Assembly (NCBI RefSeq): GCF_024684275.1
Contig: NZ_JAIKXF010000099.1
Location: 1-35,315 of the forward strand
DNA length: 35,315 nt
Reading direction: 5' to 3'
Source of the DNA: Ruminococcus sp.
Lineage (GTDB): Bacteria; Bacillota_A; Clostridia; Oscillospirales; Ruminococcaceae
A program made the translations under genes and the position numbers. Below the pieces are notes generated by a model, which ran no database searches, was not told where the DNA came from, and saw only the letters and a list, made by a program, of their open reading frames with translations. Shown piece after piece: positions 18,333-26,079 of the stretch. How positions within the stretch are numbered: the first letter of the stretch is position 1; each line of letters begins with the position of its first letter.

Positions 18333-19934
18333 ATGTACAAGATAGATAAACTTAATGAGCTTGCAAAAATCGTTGCTGCTAAGAGAGCTGAAAATGCTGC
18401 TCTTGAACCCAGACGTATGACAGCAGAAGAAAAGGACGAGCTTCTTGCTCACTTTCACCCTGACTATAAGCAGGACGAGTTTACAGTTCTTTCCGCAGGT
18501 GTAAACAAGGGTGACAAGGTACCTACTCAACTTGCCGCCCTTCTTCAGGGCAAGAGCCGTATCAGCGCTGATGATGTAGACCTTACTGCTCCTGATTATG
18601 AGACCGATGTTCTTGTCATAGGCGGCGGCGGTGCAGGCGCATCTGCTGCGATCGAAGCTGATGAAGCAGGCGTTAAGACGTTGATAGTCACAAAGCTTCG
18701 TATCGGCGACGCTAATACAATGATGGCTGAGGGCGGTATTCAGGCAGCTGATAAACCCAACGATTCTCCTGCGATCCATTTTCTTGATGCATTCGGCGGC
18801 GGACACTTCGCTGCAAAACCAGAGCTTGTAAAAAAACTGGTCACAAAAGCTCCTGAAGCTATTCAGTGGCTCAACAAGCTTGGCGTAGAGTTTGACAAGG
18901 AACCGGATGGAACAATGGTAACAACACACGGCGGCGGAACTTCAAGAAAGAGAATGCACGCCGCAAAGGATTACTCAGGTGCTGAAATAATGCGTACTCT
19001 CCGCGATGAGGTAATAAACCGCGGTATACCTGTTATCGACTTTACAGCTGCTATCGAGATAATACTTGATGAAAACGGCAGAGCAGCAGGCGCTGTTCTC
19101 ATGAATATGGAGACCAAGGAGCTCCTCGTTGCCAAAGCAAAGACTGTTATCATTGCTACAGGCGGCGCCGGCAGACTCCACTATCAGGGATTCCCGACTT
19201 CAAACCACTATGGTGCTACAGCTGACGGACTTATTCTCGGCTATCGTGTAGGCGCAAAGCTTCTTTATGCAGATACACTCCAGTATCACCCAACAGGTAC
19301 AGGCTACCCGGAGCAGATTTTTGGAGCTCTCGTTACAGAGAAAGTGCGTTCACTGGGAGCTAAGCTTGTAAATATTGACGGCGACGTATTCATGCACCCG
19401 CTTGAGACTCGTGATGTTACGGCGGCTTCAATAATCCGCGAGTGTACTGAGCGCGGCAAAGGAATCGAAACATCTCTCGGAAAGGCTGTATGGCTTGATA
19501 CACCTATGATAGAGTTCAAGAACGGCGAAGGTACTATTGAAAAGCGCATACCTGCCATGATGAGAATGTTCGGCAAATACGGCATAGATATCCGCAAGGA
19601 ACCTATCCTCGTTTATCCAACACTTCACTATCAGAACGGCGGACTTGAAATATCTGACAGCTGTGCTACAGGCGTTGAAAATCTTTACGCAGCAGGCGAG
19701 GTCGCAGGCGGTATTCACGGCAGAAACAGACTTATGGGCAATTCGCTGCTCGATGTAATCGTATTTGGCAGAAATGCAGGTATTTACGCAGCTGCAAAAG
19801 CTAAGGACGTCCCTGCTCCGACAAAACTCACACTTGCTCATATAGAGAAGTTTAATAATGAGCTCGAAGCAGCCGGTGCTGCAAGCGAGGAAGCTTCTCC
19901 AATGCTTCTCCCTCATTACGCAAGAAAAAAATAA
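18333..19934 (+). CDS. frdA: Fumarate reductase flavoprotein subunit (soluble type)
   Basis: A 533-aa flavoprotein of the FrdA/SdhA/TfrA family, reducing fumarate to succinate (or the reverse). The FAD loop GGGGAG is at 97-102, followed by NTMMAEGGIQ (128-136), the substrate-loop THGGGTSRKRMHAAKDYSG (198-216), HPTG at 319-322, the catalytic-arginine region TRDVT (R360), and the C-terminal AAGEVAGGIHGRNRLMGNSL. The FAD domain begins near residue 90 instead of near residue 5, so there is a ~90-residue N-terminal extension, highly charged and not membrane-spanning, with no signal peptide. SD AAGGAGGGGAG is excellent. Direction of catalysis in a fermenter is inferred to be fumarate reduction. Confidence 0.9.
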   Translation: MYKIDKLNELAKIVAAKRAENAALEPRRMTAEEKDELLAHFHPDYKQDEFTVLSAGVNKGDKVPTQLAALLQGKSRISADDVDLTAPDYETDVLVIGGGGAGASAAIEADEAGVKTLIVTKLRIGDANTMMAEGGIQAADKPNDSPAIHFLDAFGGGHFAAKPELVKKLVTKAPEAIQWLNKLGVEFDKEPDGTMVTTHGGGTSRKRMHAAKDYSGAEIMRTLRDEVINRGIPVIDFTAAIEIILDENGRAAGAVLMNMETKELLVAKAKTVIIATGGAGRLHYQGFPTSNHYGATADGLILGYRVGAKLLYADTLQYHPTGTGYPEQIFGALVTEKVRSLGAKLVNIDGDVFMHPLETRDVTAASIIRECTERGKGIETSLGKAVWLDTPMIEFKNGEGTIEKRIPAMMRMFGKYGIDIRKEPILVYPTLHYQNGGLEISDSCATGVENLYAAGEVAGGIHGRNRLMGNSLLDVIVFGRNAGIYAAAKAKDVPAPTKLTLAHIEKFNNELEAAGAASEEASPMLLPHYARKK

Positions 19935-19942
19935 AAAGCTAT

Positions 19943-19964
19943 GGGACGCCGTAAAAGGCGTCCC
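19943..19964 (+). terminator. Hairpin at the end of the frd operon
   Basis: A perfect 8-bp GC-rich stem (GGGACGCC / GGCGTCCC) with a 6-nt loop lies 8 nt after the frdA stop. There is no U-run, so it may be an incomplete terminator or a 3' stabiliser that allows read-through to the transporter. Confidence 0.55.
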
Positions 19965-20029
19965 GAAAGTATGTATATCAGTCTGTTTTATTTTGCTATT
20001 CAGGGAAAAATAAACAGGATAATAAGAAA

Positions 20030-20111
20030 TATAATGCACAAATTCCATATTATAAAGGATTTGTGCCCCTGAACCAAAGTTCAGGTCAATTGCTGCCATA
20101 AGGCGTAATTG
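20030..20111 (+). promoter_or_regulatory. Structured upstream region of the AspT-like transporter
   Basis: A TATAAT box (20030-20035) lacks a clear -35. It is followed by three consecutive inverted repeats: GCACAAA...TTTGTGC (20036-20066), CCTGAAC-CAAA-GTTCAGG (20068-20085) and AATT...AATT flanking GCTGCC (about 20086-20111). The middle one is a perfect 7-bp stem with a tetraloop. These could be operator palindromes or an RNA leader. I do not match them to a riboswitch class I know. Confidence 0.4.
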
Positions 20112-20151
20112 AGGTTTCATTATACTACAAAAGAAAGTTAAGTGATAAATA

Positions 20152-21363
20152 ATGGATTGTTTTAATGGAATTCTGTCAATACATGGCGTTTCTTTTCTTA
20201 TGATATCAGTAATCGCCATTGCTGCTCTTGGATATATACTTGGCAGAATAACAATTAAAGGCATTTCTCTCGGAACTGCAGGCGTATTCATCGTCGCTCT
20301 TATTTACGGCTGTATTTTTTATAAAGAGCTTTCAGCTGAAATAAATACGGATTTCGTTGGAAATGCATTAAAAATAGTTGACAACCTGGGACTTATACTC
20401 TTTGTTACAGCAGTAGGCTTCATTGCAGGCCCAAATTTCTTTGGAAACTTTAAGAAAAACTTCAAATCCTATGTTATTCTCGCAATAATTATTATTCTCA
20501 GCGGCGGACTTGCCTGTGCAGGCTGCATCATGATAGGCAGGAATTTCACTGATCTTAACAATGAAGAATTCACAGCCATGCTTACGGGAATACTCTCAGG
20601 AGCGCTTACAAGCACTCCAGGTTTCTCAGCTGCAAAAGATGCAGTTGGAAACGACCATCTCCAGAGTATAGTTTCAGTAGGTTATGCTATCGCTTATATC
20701 TTTGGAGTTATTGGCGTTGTACTCTTTGTTCAGATAATACCAAAGCTTACAAGAGCCGATATGGCAAAGGAAAGAGAACTGCTTTCGCCAACTTCCAAAA
20801 AGGAAGCAAAAGGGAAAAATATGTTCAAGCTCATTGAAATGGATAGCTTCGGCATAATGCCGTTTGCAATGGCTGCCTTTTTCGGAATAATAATCGGTTC
20901 TTTCAAGTTCGGCAACTTCTCGCTGTCCACCACAGGAGGGTGCCTGCTTATATCCCTTATATTCGGTCATTTCGGACGTATCGGAAAGTTCTCCATAATG
21001 CCTAAAGATTCAACACTCAAGGTGTTCCGTGAGCTTGGACTTATGTTCTTCCTTATTGGCGCAGGAGTTTCCGGCGGTGCTAAGTTCGTTCAGTATTTTG
21101 ACGCAGTATATTTTATATATGGAATAATAATGACCGTACTTCCTATGGTGATCGGCTATTTGTTCGCTAAATATGTTCTTAAACTCAGCCTTCTCAACAA
21201 TCTTGGCTCTATAACAGGCGGTATGACTTCTACCCCTGCACTTGGCACTCTTATCAGTACAGCCGGAACAGAAAATGTTGCATCTGCATATGCAGCAACA
21301 TACCCTGTAGCACTTATATCAGTTGTACTTGTATCACAGTTCCTGATAATACTTTTCAAGTAA
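20152..21363 (+). CDS. AspT/YidE/SucE-family transporter, probable succinate exporter
   Basis: A 403-aa polytopic membrane protein with about ten hydrophobic segments arranged as two halves. Each half contains the family's characteristic short motif: ALTSTPGFSAA near residue 165 and GGMTSTPALGTL near 360. These are the marks of the aspartate:alanine exchanger (AAE) family, which includes SucE1, the succinate exporter of Corynebacterium glutamicum. Usual AspT/SucE proteins are ~540 aa with a central cytosolic RCK/TrkA-C pair; here the centre is only a short charged linker (about 200-225). Its position right after the fumarate-reductase operon makes succinate export the best guess. SD is poor; start chosen by reading frame. 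Confidence 0.75.
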   Translation: MDCFNGILSIHGVSFLMISVIAIAALGYILGRITIKGISLGTAGVFIVALIYGCIFYKELSAEINTDFVGNALKIVDNLGLILFVTAVGFIAGPNFFGNFKKNFKSYVILAIIIILSGGLACAGCIMIGRNFTDLNNEEFTAMLTGILSGALTSTPGFSAAKDAVGNDHLQSIVSVGYAIAYIFGVIGVVLFVQIIPKLTRADMAKERELLSPTSKKEAKGKNMFKLIEMDSFGIMPFAMAAFFGIIIGSFKFGNFSLSTTGGCLLISLIFGHFGRIGKFSIMPKDSTLKVFRELGLMFFLIGAGVSGGAKFVQYFDAVYFIYGIIMTVLPMVIGYLFAKYVLKLSLLNNLGSITGGMTSTPALGTLISTAGTENVASAYAATYPVALISVVLVSQFLIILFK

Positions 21364-21364
21364 A

Positions 21365-21403
21365 AATAAAGAGCGCTTCCATCGCGGAAGCGCTTTATTT
21401 TTA
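21365..21403. terminator. Bidirectional terminator between the transporter and pyrE
   Basis: AGCGCTTCC (21372-21380) pairs with GGAAGCGCT (21386-21394), flanked by A-runs on the left and T-runs on the right. It can therefore end transcription of both the plus-strand transporter and the minus-strand pyrE. Confidence 0.85.
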
Positions 21404-22054
21404 TTTTACACCGTACTTTTCTCTGTATTCCAGCATTTTATCAAGATATTCCTTACCTGGAACGATATCATTTTTGATAGCCTCGATAATATCCTCCATA
21501 GTAACGATAGGATATACGATAACACCAAAATCGCGCTTTACCTCCTGTACAGCAGAAAGCTCGCCTGTGCCCTTTTCCATTCGATCAACAGTTATTACCA
21601 TACCTGTTACATTTACATCAGCAGCAGTCATAAGCTTTGGCATAGACTCACGAAGAGCCTTTCCTGAAGTCATAACATCATCGATAATAACTACCTTCTC
21701 ATTATCAGTAAGAGTCTTTCCAACGAACATTCCGCCCTCACCATGATCTTTTGCTTCTTTTCTGTCAAAACAGTAGGAAACATCTATTCCAAATTTATTG
21801 CTGAGAGCAACAACAGCGGATACAGCAAGTGGGATTCCTTTATATGCAGGTCCGAACAGAGTATCAACAGGTATCTTATTCGCATTTATGCACTCTGCGT
21901 AATATTCACCAAGTTTTGCAAGCTGAGCACCTGTTTTATAATTTCCACAGTTAATAAAGTAAGGAGCCTTTCTTCCGCTTTTTAGTGTAAACTCACCAAA
22001 TGTAAGAACTCCGCAATCCACCATGAATTTTATAAAGCTTTCCTTGTAAGTCAT
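21401..22054 (-). CDS. pyrE: Orotate phosphoribosyltransferase
   Basis: A 217-aa PyrE, transferring phosphoribose from PRPP to orotate to give OMP in pyrimidine synthesis. The N-terminal FTLKSGRKAPYFINC is the orotate/PRPP-binding start region, FGPAYKGIPLA is the conserved loop, and VVIIDDVMTSGKALRE is the PRPP-binding signature. An in-frame ATG five codons upstream (22069) overlaps the ribosome-binding site itself; the ATG at 22054 has GGAGGT at proper spacing and is preferred. It is the second gene of a two-gene minus-strand operon with the zinc-ribbon protein. Confidence 0.95.
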   Translation of the reverse strand: MTYKESFIKFMVDCGVLTFGEFTLKSGRKAPYFINCGNYKTGAQLAKLGEYYAECINANKIPVDTLFGPAYKGIPLAVSAVVALSNKFGIDVSYCFDRKEAKDHGEGGMFVGKTLTDNEKVVIIDDVMTSGKALRESMPKLMTAADVNVTGMVITVDRMEKGTGELSAVQEVKRDFGVIVYPIVTMEDIIEAIKNDIVPGKEYLDKMLEYREKYGVK

Positions 22055-22096
22055 TGTACCTACCTCCATTATGTAAATAAATATCGTTTTACGCTG

Positions 22097-22447
22097 TTAT
22101 ATTGCCTCATAGATATGACCGCAAAACGGACAGCGGGGATAATCAACATCGATCTCAGCGCCGCACTCGATGCATATTTTTTGGGGCAGAATATCAATTT
22201 TATCATCAATATCCTGATTGTATTTTCCCGCAAAGCCGGTTGGGTGAGTTACAGGAAATACACCAATGAGCATACCGCATTCCGTGCAATAATATCCAAG
22301 CGTCTTATCAACAGGAACTTCGCATATTTTATTATTTCCGTCATAAAAAGTTGAAACAGGATATTCAAGAGAAGAACCCTTTGTAGGAATACCGCGCTTT
22401 TCAATTTTAAAATAACCTTTCATCATCGGTTTGCCGCAATGGAACAA
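22097..22447 (-). CDS. Small zinc-ribbon protein, TTG start
   Basis: A 116-aa protein I cannot name. It has metal-binding cysteines in pairs: HCGK near the start, CTEC at about 54-57, CIEC at about 92-95 and CPFC near the C-terminus, so at least one and probably two zinc ribbons. The N-terminal part (CGKPMMKGYFKI) resembles small Firmicutes proteins with a domain of unknown function. The only good start is a TTG at 22447, placed 8 nt after an AAGGAGGG SD; a nearby ATG is out of frame. It is the first gene of the operon with pyrE. Role unknown. Confidence 0.75.
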   Translation of the reverse strand: MFHCGKPMMKGYFKIEKRGIPTKGSSLEYPVSTFYDGNNKICEVPVDKTLGYYCTECGMLIGVFPVTHPTGFAGKYNQDIDDKIDILPQKICIECGAEIDVDYPRCPFCGHIYEAI

Positions 22448-22479
22448 CAGATCATCCCTCCTTAAAACATTATATTATT

Positions 22480-22508
22480 ATTATAGTCTATTTTGGAAAA
22501 GAATTCAA
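22480..22508 (-). promoter_or_regulatory. Promoter of the zinc-ribbon-pyrE operon
   Basis: On the minus strand, TTGAAT (complement of 22503-22508), 17 nt, then consensus TATAAT (complement of 22480-22485). The leader is short and I see no pyrimidine attenuator in it. Confidence 0.75.
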
Positions 22509-22546
22509 GACGCTAAGCAAAAATATAATAAAACTTCTCAAAAGTC

Positions 22547-22575
22547 TTGCAAACAATAAGAAAAAGAGGTATAAT
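22547..22575 (+). promoter_or_regulatory. Promoter of the SGNH-like gene
   Basis: TTGCAA at 22547-22552, 17 nt, consensus TATAAT at 22570-22575. It is divergent from the minus-strand promoter only 40 nt away. The ~75-nt leader contains an imperfect GCGTT...AACGC repeat. Confidence 0.75.
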
Positions 22576-22653
22576 ATTAATAATTGCCGTAACGGTAAAA
22601 TCATAGCGTTTTATCATTAAACAAGGTAACGCTTTATTATGTCAGGAGTTAAT

Positions 22654-23505
22654 ATGGCTAAAAAGAAAAGTATAACAAGAATATCAGATAAAAGACGCGG
22701 AAGACCAAAGATAAAATTCAGTCTCTGGGGACTGATCGCTATTTTTTTGCTCTCATTTGCAACCTGTTTCATTTTATATATGGTAGCAGCAAACTTCAAC
22801 GAAAACTTTTTCAGTGACGAATTTGAAAATGTAATTGTCGAAGATAAAACTAATGCTGATACAGACAGCGAAAGTTCAGTCTGTATAACTGATACAGAAG
22901 AGACATCTACGCAGAGCGGCTCATCTGTTACCAATCCTATCGCGCAGTCACAGCCAAAGGACGCTTCTTATCTTAGTTCATGCTGTCTGGTAACCGACAA
23001 TACTCTTATTGATATGGGAAAATATACAGCTCTTACTGATATAATCGGAAGCGGCGAGCTGGGCGCTGCTAACTGCAACACTTATACAATGGATTCTTCA
23101 TACGGAACTAAAACTGCCTACGAAATATTGCAGACAAAAAAACCTGAAAAAGTTTATATCATGCTTGGTGATGACATCGGAACATCTTCTGTAGATGATA
23201 TGATCTCAAACTACAATGAATTTGTAAAAAATGTCAGGGGCTATCTTATCGACACTGATATCTATATCATGCAGCTTCCACCGTCAGGCGATGGAAGTAC
23301 TGCCGATAATGGCGCCATTAACGAATTCAATACCAAGCTTCTTACAATTGCTAATACAAATAACGTTTACTGTATAGATACCAATACTGCACTCAAGGGA
23401 GTAGACGGTAATATCTCAAAGGAATTTATCAATTCAGAAACAGGAGCACTTACTGAAAAAGCATATAAAACCATTGCTGATTATGTGCTTTGTCATACTG
23501 TATAA
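22654..23505 (+). CDS. Membrane-anchored SGNH/GDSL-like extracellular protein
   Basis: A 283-aa protein with a basic N-terminus, one transmembrane segment (about 25-50, FSLWGLIAIFLLSFATCF) and an acidic Ser/Thr-rich linker, then an extracellular domain. That domain has the alternating pattern of SGNH hydrolase-fold proteins: KPEKVYIMLGDDIG (block resembling the GxND region), IYIMQLPPSG, then a C-terminal stretch after EFINSETGALTEKAY. The N-terminal catalytic GDS motif is replaced by VTDNTLID, so activity is doubtful. I prefer ATG 22654, which has AGGAG in front, over 22639, which does not. It may act on cell-wall or exopolysaccharide acetyl groups, but that is a guess. Confidence 0.65.
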   Translation: MAKKKSITRISDKRRGRPKIKFSLWGLIAIFLLSFATCFILYMVAANFNENFFSDEFENVIVEDKTNADTDSESSVCITDTEETSTQSGSSVTNPIAQSQPKDASYLSSCCLVTDNTLIDMGKYTALTDIIGSGELGAANCNTYTMDSSYGTKTAYEILQTKKPEKVYIMLGDDIGTSSVDDMISNYNEFVKNVRGYLIDTDIYIMQLPPSGDGSTADNGAINEFNTKLLTIANTNNVYCIDTNTALKGVDGNISKEFINSETGALTEKAYKTIADYVLCHTV

Positions 23506-23511
23506 TTTTTC

Positions 23512-23539
23512 GTCCAAACACTATATATAGTGTTTGGAC
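23512..23539. promoter_or_regulatory. NrdR box 1 within a 28-bp perfect palindrome
   Basis: ACACTATATATAGTGT (23518-23533) matches the known NrdR consensus acaCwAtATaTwGtgt in full, and it lies inside a longer perfect palindrome (23512-23539) that could also serve as the SGNH-gene terminator. NrdR is the Zn/ATP-cone repressor of ribonucleotide reductase genes. Confidence 0.8.
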
Positions 23540-23664
23540 AATTTACTATCTGTAGACCGCTCGAAAGCTCGAAATATCGCTAAAAGCCTATTTTATAAAT
23601 GATTTATGCATATTTCTCACAAATATACAAACTTTTACTGCTGGTTACTTGTTCATAACCTACA

Positions 23665-23693
23665 TTGACAATCTATGAATTATGTTCTATACT
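23665..23693 (+). promoter_or_regulatory. Promoter of nrdDG
   Basis: Consensus TTGACA at 23665-23670, 17 nt, TATACT at 23688-23693. Start expected near 23700, placing NrdR box 2 at about +17. Confidence 0.8.
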
Positions 23694-23716
23694 TATAAAG
23701 AACGATTGAAAGAGAG

Positions 23717-23732
23717 ACACTATATATTGTGT
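23717..23732. promoter_or_regulatory. NrdR box 2
   Basis: ACACTATATATTGTGT differs from box 1 by one base and lies between the nrdD promoter and its GGAGG ribosome-binding site. The two boxes start 199 bp apart, close to 19 helical turns, instead of the usual ~30 bp spacing. Confidence 0.8.
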
Positions 23733-23751
23733 TTGGAGGTATGATATAGAA

Positions 23752-26070
23752 ATGATAATCCACATTATTAAAAGAGACGGAAGAAAAGTTCCTTTTAATA
23801 TAGAAAAGATCGCAAATGCTATCTTTAAGGCTGCACAGGCTCGAGGAGGTACAGATTTCAACGTTGCAATGGACGTTGCGGTTGAGGTGTGCAGACTGTA
23901 TGAGGAAAAGAATCCGGGAAAAACTCCAACTGTTGAAGAAATACAGGATCTTGTTGAGAAAGTTCTTATCGAAAAAGGTCACGCAAAAACAGCAAAGGCA
24001 TATATTCTCTATCGCTATGAGCGTACACGCTCGCGTGAGATGAAAACTAATCTGATGTGCGTACTTAACGAGCTGACTTTCAGTCCTGCCAAAGACAGTG
24101 ATATAAAGCGTGAAAATGCTAATATAGATGGCGATACAGCAATGGGTACTATGCTTAAATACGGTTCTGTATCTGCTAAGGAATACTATGAAATGTATGT
24201 CCTTGAGCCTGCACACGCAAAGGCTCACCGCGAGGGCGACATCCATATCCACGACCTCGACTTCTATACTCTGACTACCACCTGTACTCAGATCGATCTT
24301 CATAAGCTGTTTACAAACGGCTTTTCAACAGGCCACGGCTTCTTAAGAGAGCCAAACGATATAGCAAGCTATTCTGCACTTGCCTGTATCGCCATCCAGT
24401 CCAATCAGAACGATCAGCATGGCGGACAGAGTATCCCAACATTCGATTATGCAATGGCTGACGGAGTAAAGAAAACATATGCGTCAAGATATACACAGAA
24501 TGTTGCAAGAGCTCTCTCTCTTATAGGCGGAGTAGAGAACGAGTTTGAAGCAGTAGATAAAATAAAGAAAGAAATATCTGAAAACTTCGGACTGAAGCCT
24601 ACTCTCTCTAATGATAATGGCTATAAAGAAAAGGAAATGGAGCTTCTGCTGAAATACACTGATAAGGAAACTGCGGAGAAAATTCAGGCTTTCGCTACAA
24701 GAAATGCTGAAAAGGAGACCGACAGAGCTACTTATCAGGCTATGGAGGCGCTTATCCATAACCTCAATACTATGAACAGCCGTGCAGGTGCTCAGACTCC
24801 ATTCAGCTCTATAAACTACGGAACAGATACCACTCCAGAAGGAAGAATGGTCATCAAGAACGTTCTTCTCGCTCAGGAAGCAGGCCTCGGCAACGGCGAG
24901 ACTCCTATCTTCCCGATACATATATTCAAGATCAAGGAAGGGATCAACTATAACCCGACCGATCCTAACTACGATCTTTTCAAGCTCGCTTGCAGAGTTT
25001 CTGCAAAGCGACTTTTCCCGAATTTCTCTTTCATAGACGCACCATTTAATCTCCAGTACTACAAGGAGGGCAATCCTGATACCGAGATCGCATATATGGG
25101 CTGCCGTACAAGAGTTATCGGCAATAACTATGATCCATCAAGAGAGATCGTTACAGGCAGAGGCAATCTCAGCTTTACATCTATAAATCTTCCTCGTCTT
25201 GCTATCAAAGCAGATCATAACGTTGGCCTTTTCTTTGAGATGCTTGAGGAAAAAATGGAGCTTGTTATCGACCAGCTCATGCACCGTTTCAATATCCAGT
25301 CTCAGAAGAGAGTAAGAAACTATCCATTCCTCATGGGACAGGGGATTTGGATAGACTCTGATAAGCTTGGTCCTGATGATACAGTAGGAGAAGTGCTTAA
25401 ACACGGTACTCTTTCTGTTGGTTTTATCGGACTTGCCGAGACATTAAAGGCACTTATCGGTGCTCATCACGGTGAAAGCGAAGAAGCAAGAGAGCTTGGT
25501 CTTGAGATCGTTTCTTCCATGAGAAAGCGTCTTGATGAAGAATCAAAAAGAACAGGTCTTAATTTCTCACTTCTTGCAACTCCGGCAGAGGGGCTTTCAG
25601 GACGTTTTGTACGTATGGACGCTAAGAAGTACGGCATCATCGAGGGAGTTACAGACCGCGACTATTACACTAACTCATTCCATGTACCTGTTTATTATCC
25701 GATCAGTGCATTTGAGAAGATCAAGATCGAAGCTCCTTACCATGAGCTCACAAACGCAGGTCATATAAGCTATATCGAGCTTGATGGTGATCCTCTTGAA
25801 AATCTCAGCGCTTTCGAGAAGATAGTCCGCTGCATGAAGGAATCCGGAATAGGCTACGGAGCAATAAACCACCCTGTTGATCGTGATCCTTGCTGCGGAT
25901 ACACAGGTATCATCGGCGAGACTTGTCCTTGCTGTGGAAGAAAAGAACACTCTAACAATGTTGCATTCGACAGAATACGCCGAATCACAGGTTATCTTGT
26001 CGGTACACTTGACCGATTTAATAACGGTAAGCGCGCTGAAGAGCATGACAGAGTTAAGCATAACGTATAA
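23752..26070 (+). CDS. nrdD: Anaerobic ribonucleoside-triphosphate reductase, large subunit
   Basis: A 772-aa class III ribonucleotide reductase making dNTPs without oxygen. An N-terminal ATP-cone (about 1-95, starting with the typical IIKRDGRKVPF) senses dATP/ATP. The catalytic barrel follows, with conserved TTTCTQIDL at about 180-190. The C-terminus has the zinc-binding cysteines (C714/C715, C725, C727/C728) and the glycyl-radical motif RITGYLVG with Gly747. The SD (GGAGG) is a rather distant 12 nt from the ATG, but the protein N-terminus is right. Transcribed with nrdG and controlled by the NrdR boxes upstream. It indicates an obligate anaerobe when taken with the absence of class I genes here. 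Confidence 0.96.
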   Translation: MIIHIIKRDGRKVPFNIEKIANAIFKAAQARGGTDFNVAMDVAVEVCRLYEEKNPGKTPTVEEIQDLVEKVLIEKGHAKTAKAYILYRYERTRSREMKTNLMCVLNELTFSPAKDSDIKRENANIDGDTAMGTMLKYGSVSAKEYYEMYVLEPAHAKAHREGDIHIHDLDFYTLTTTCTQIDLHKLFTNGFSTGHGFLREPNDIASYSALACIAIQSNQNDQHGGQSIPTFDYAMADGVKKTYASRYTQNVARALSLIGGVENEFEAVDKIKKEISENFGLKPTLSNDNGYKEKEMELLLKYTDKETAEKIQAFATRNAEKETDRATYQAMEALIHNLNTMNSRAGAQTPFSSINYGTDTTPEGRMVIKNVLLAQEAGLGNGETPIFPIHIFKIKEGINYNPTDPNYDLFKLACRVSAKRLFPNFSFIDAPFNLQYYKEGNPDTEIAYMGCRTRVIGNNYDPSREIVTGRGNLSFTSINLPRLAIKADHNVGLFFEMLEEKMELVIDQLMHRFNIQSQKRVRNYPFLMGQGIWIDSDKLGPDDTVGEVLKHGTLSVGFIGLAETLKALIGAHHGESEEARELGLEIVSSMRKRLDEESKRTGLNFSLLATPAEGLSGRFVRMDAKKYGIIEGVTDRDYYTNSFHVPVYYPISAFEKIKIEAPYHELTNAGHISYIELDGDPLENLSAFEKIVRCMKESGIGYGAINHPVDRDPCCGYTGIIGETCPCCGRKEHSNNVAFDRIRRITGYLVGTLDRFNNGKRAEEHDRVKHNV

Positions 26071-26079
26071 GGTGATATA

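Noticed and set aside
18033..18929. 298-aa minus-strand frame opposite frdB/frdA
   Set aside because: Fully antisense to two well-supported genes, Cys/Ser-rich low-quality peptide, no SD; a codon-bias shadow.
19428..20291. 287-aa minus-strand frame opposite frdA and the transporter start
   Set aside because: Covers two genes and the structured gap between them on the other strand, no family features, no SD.
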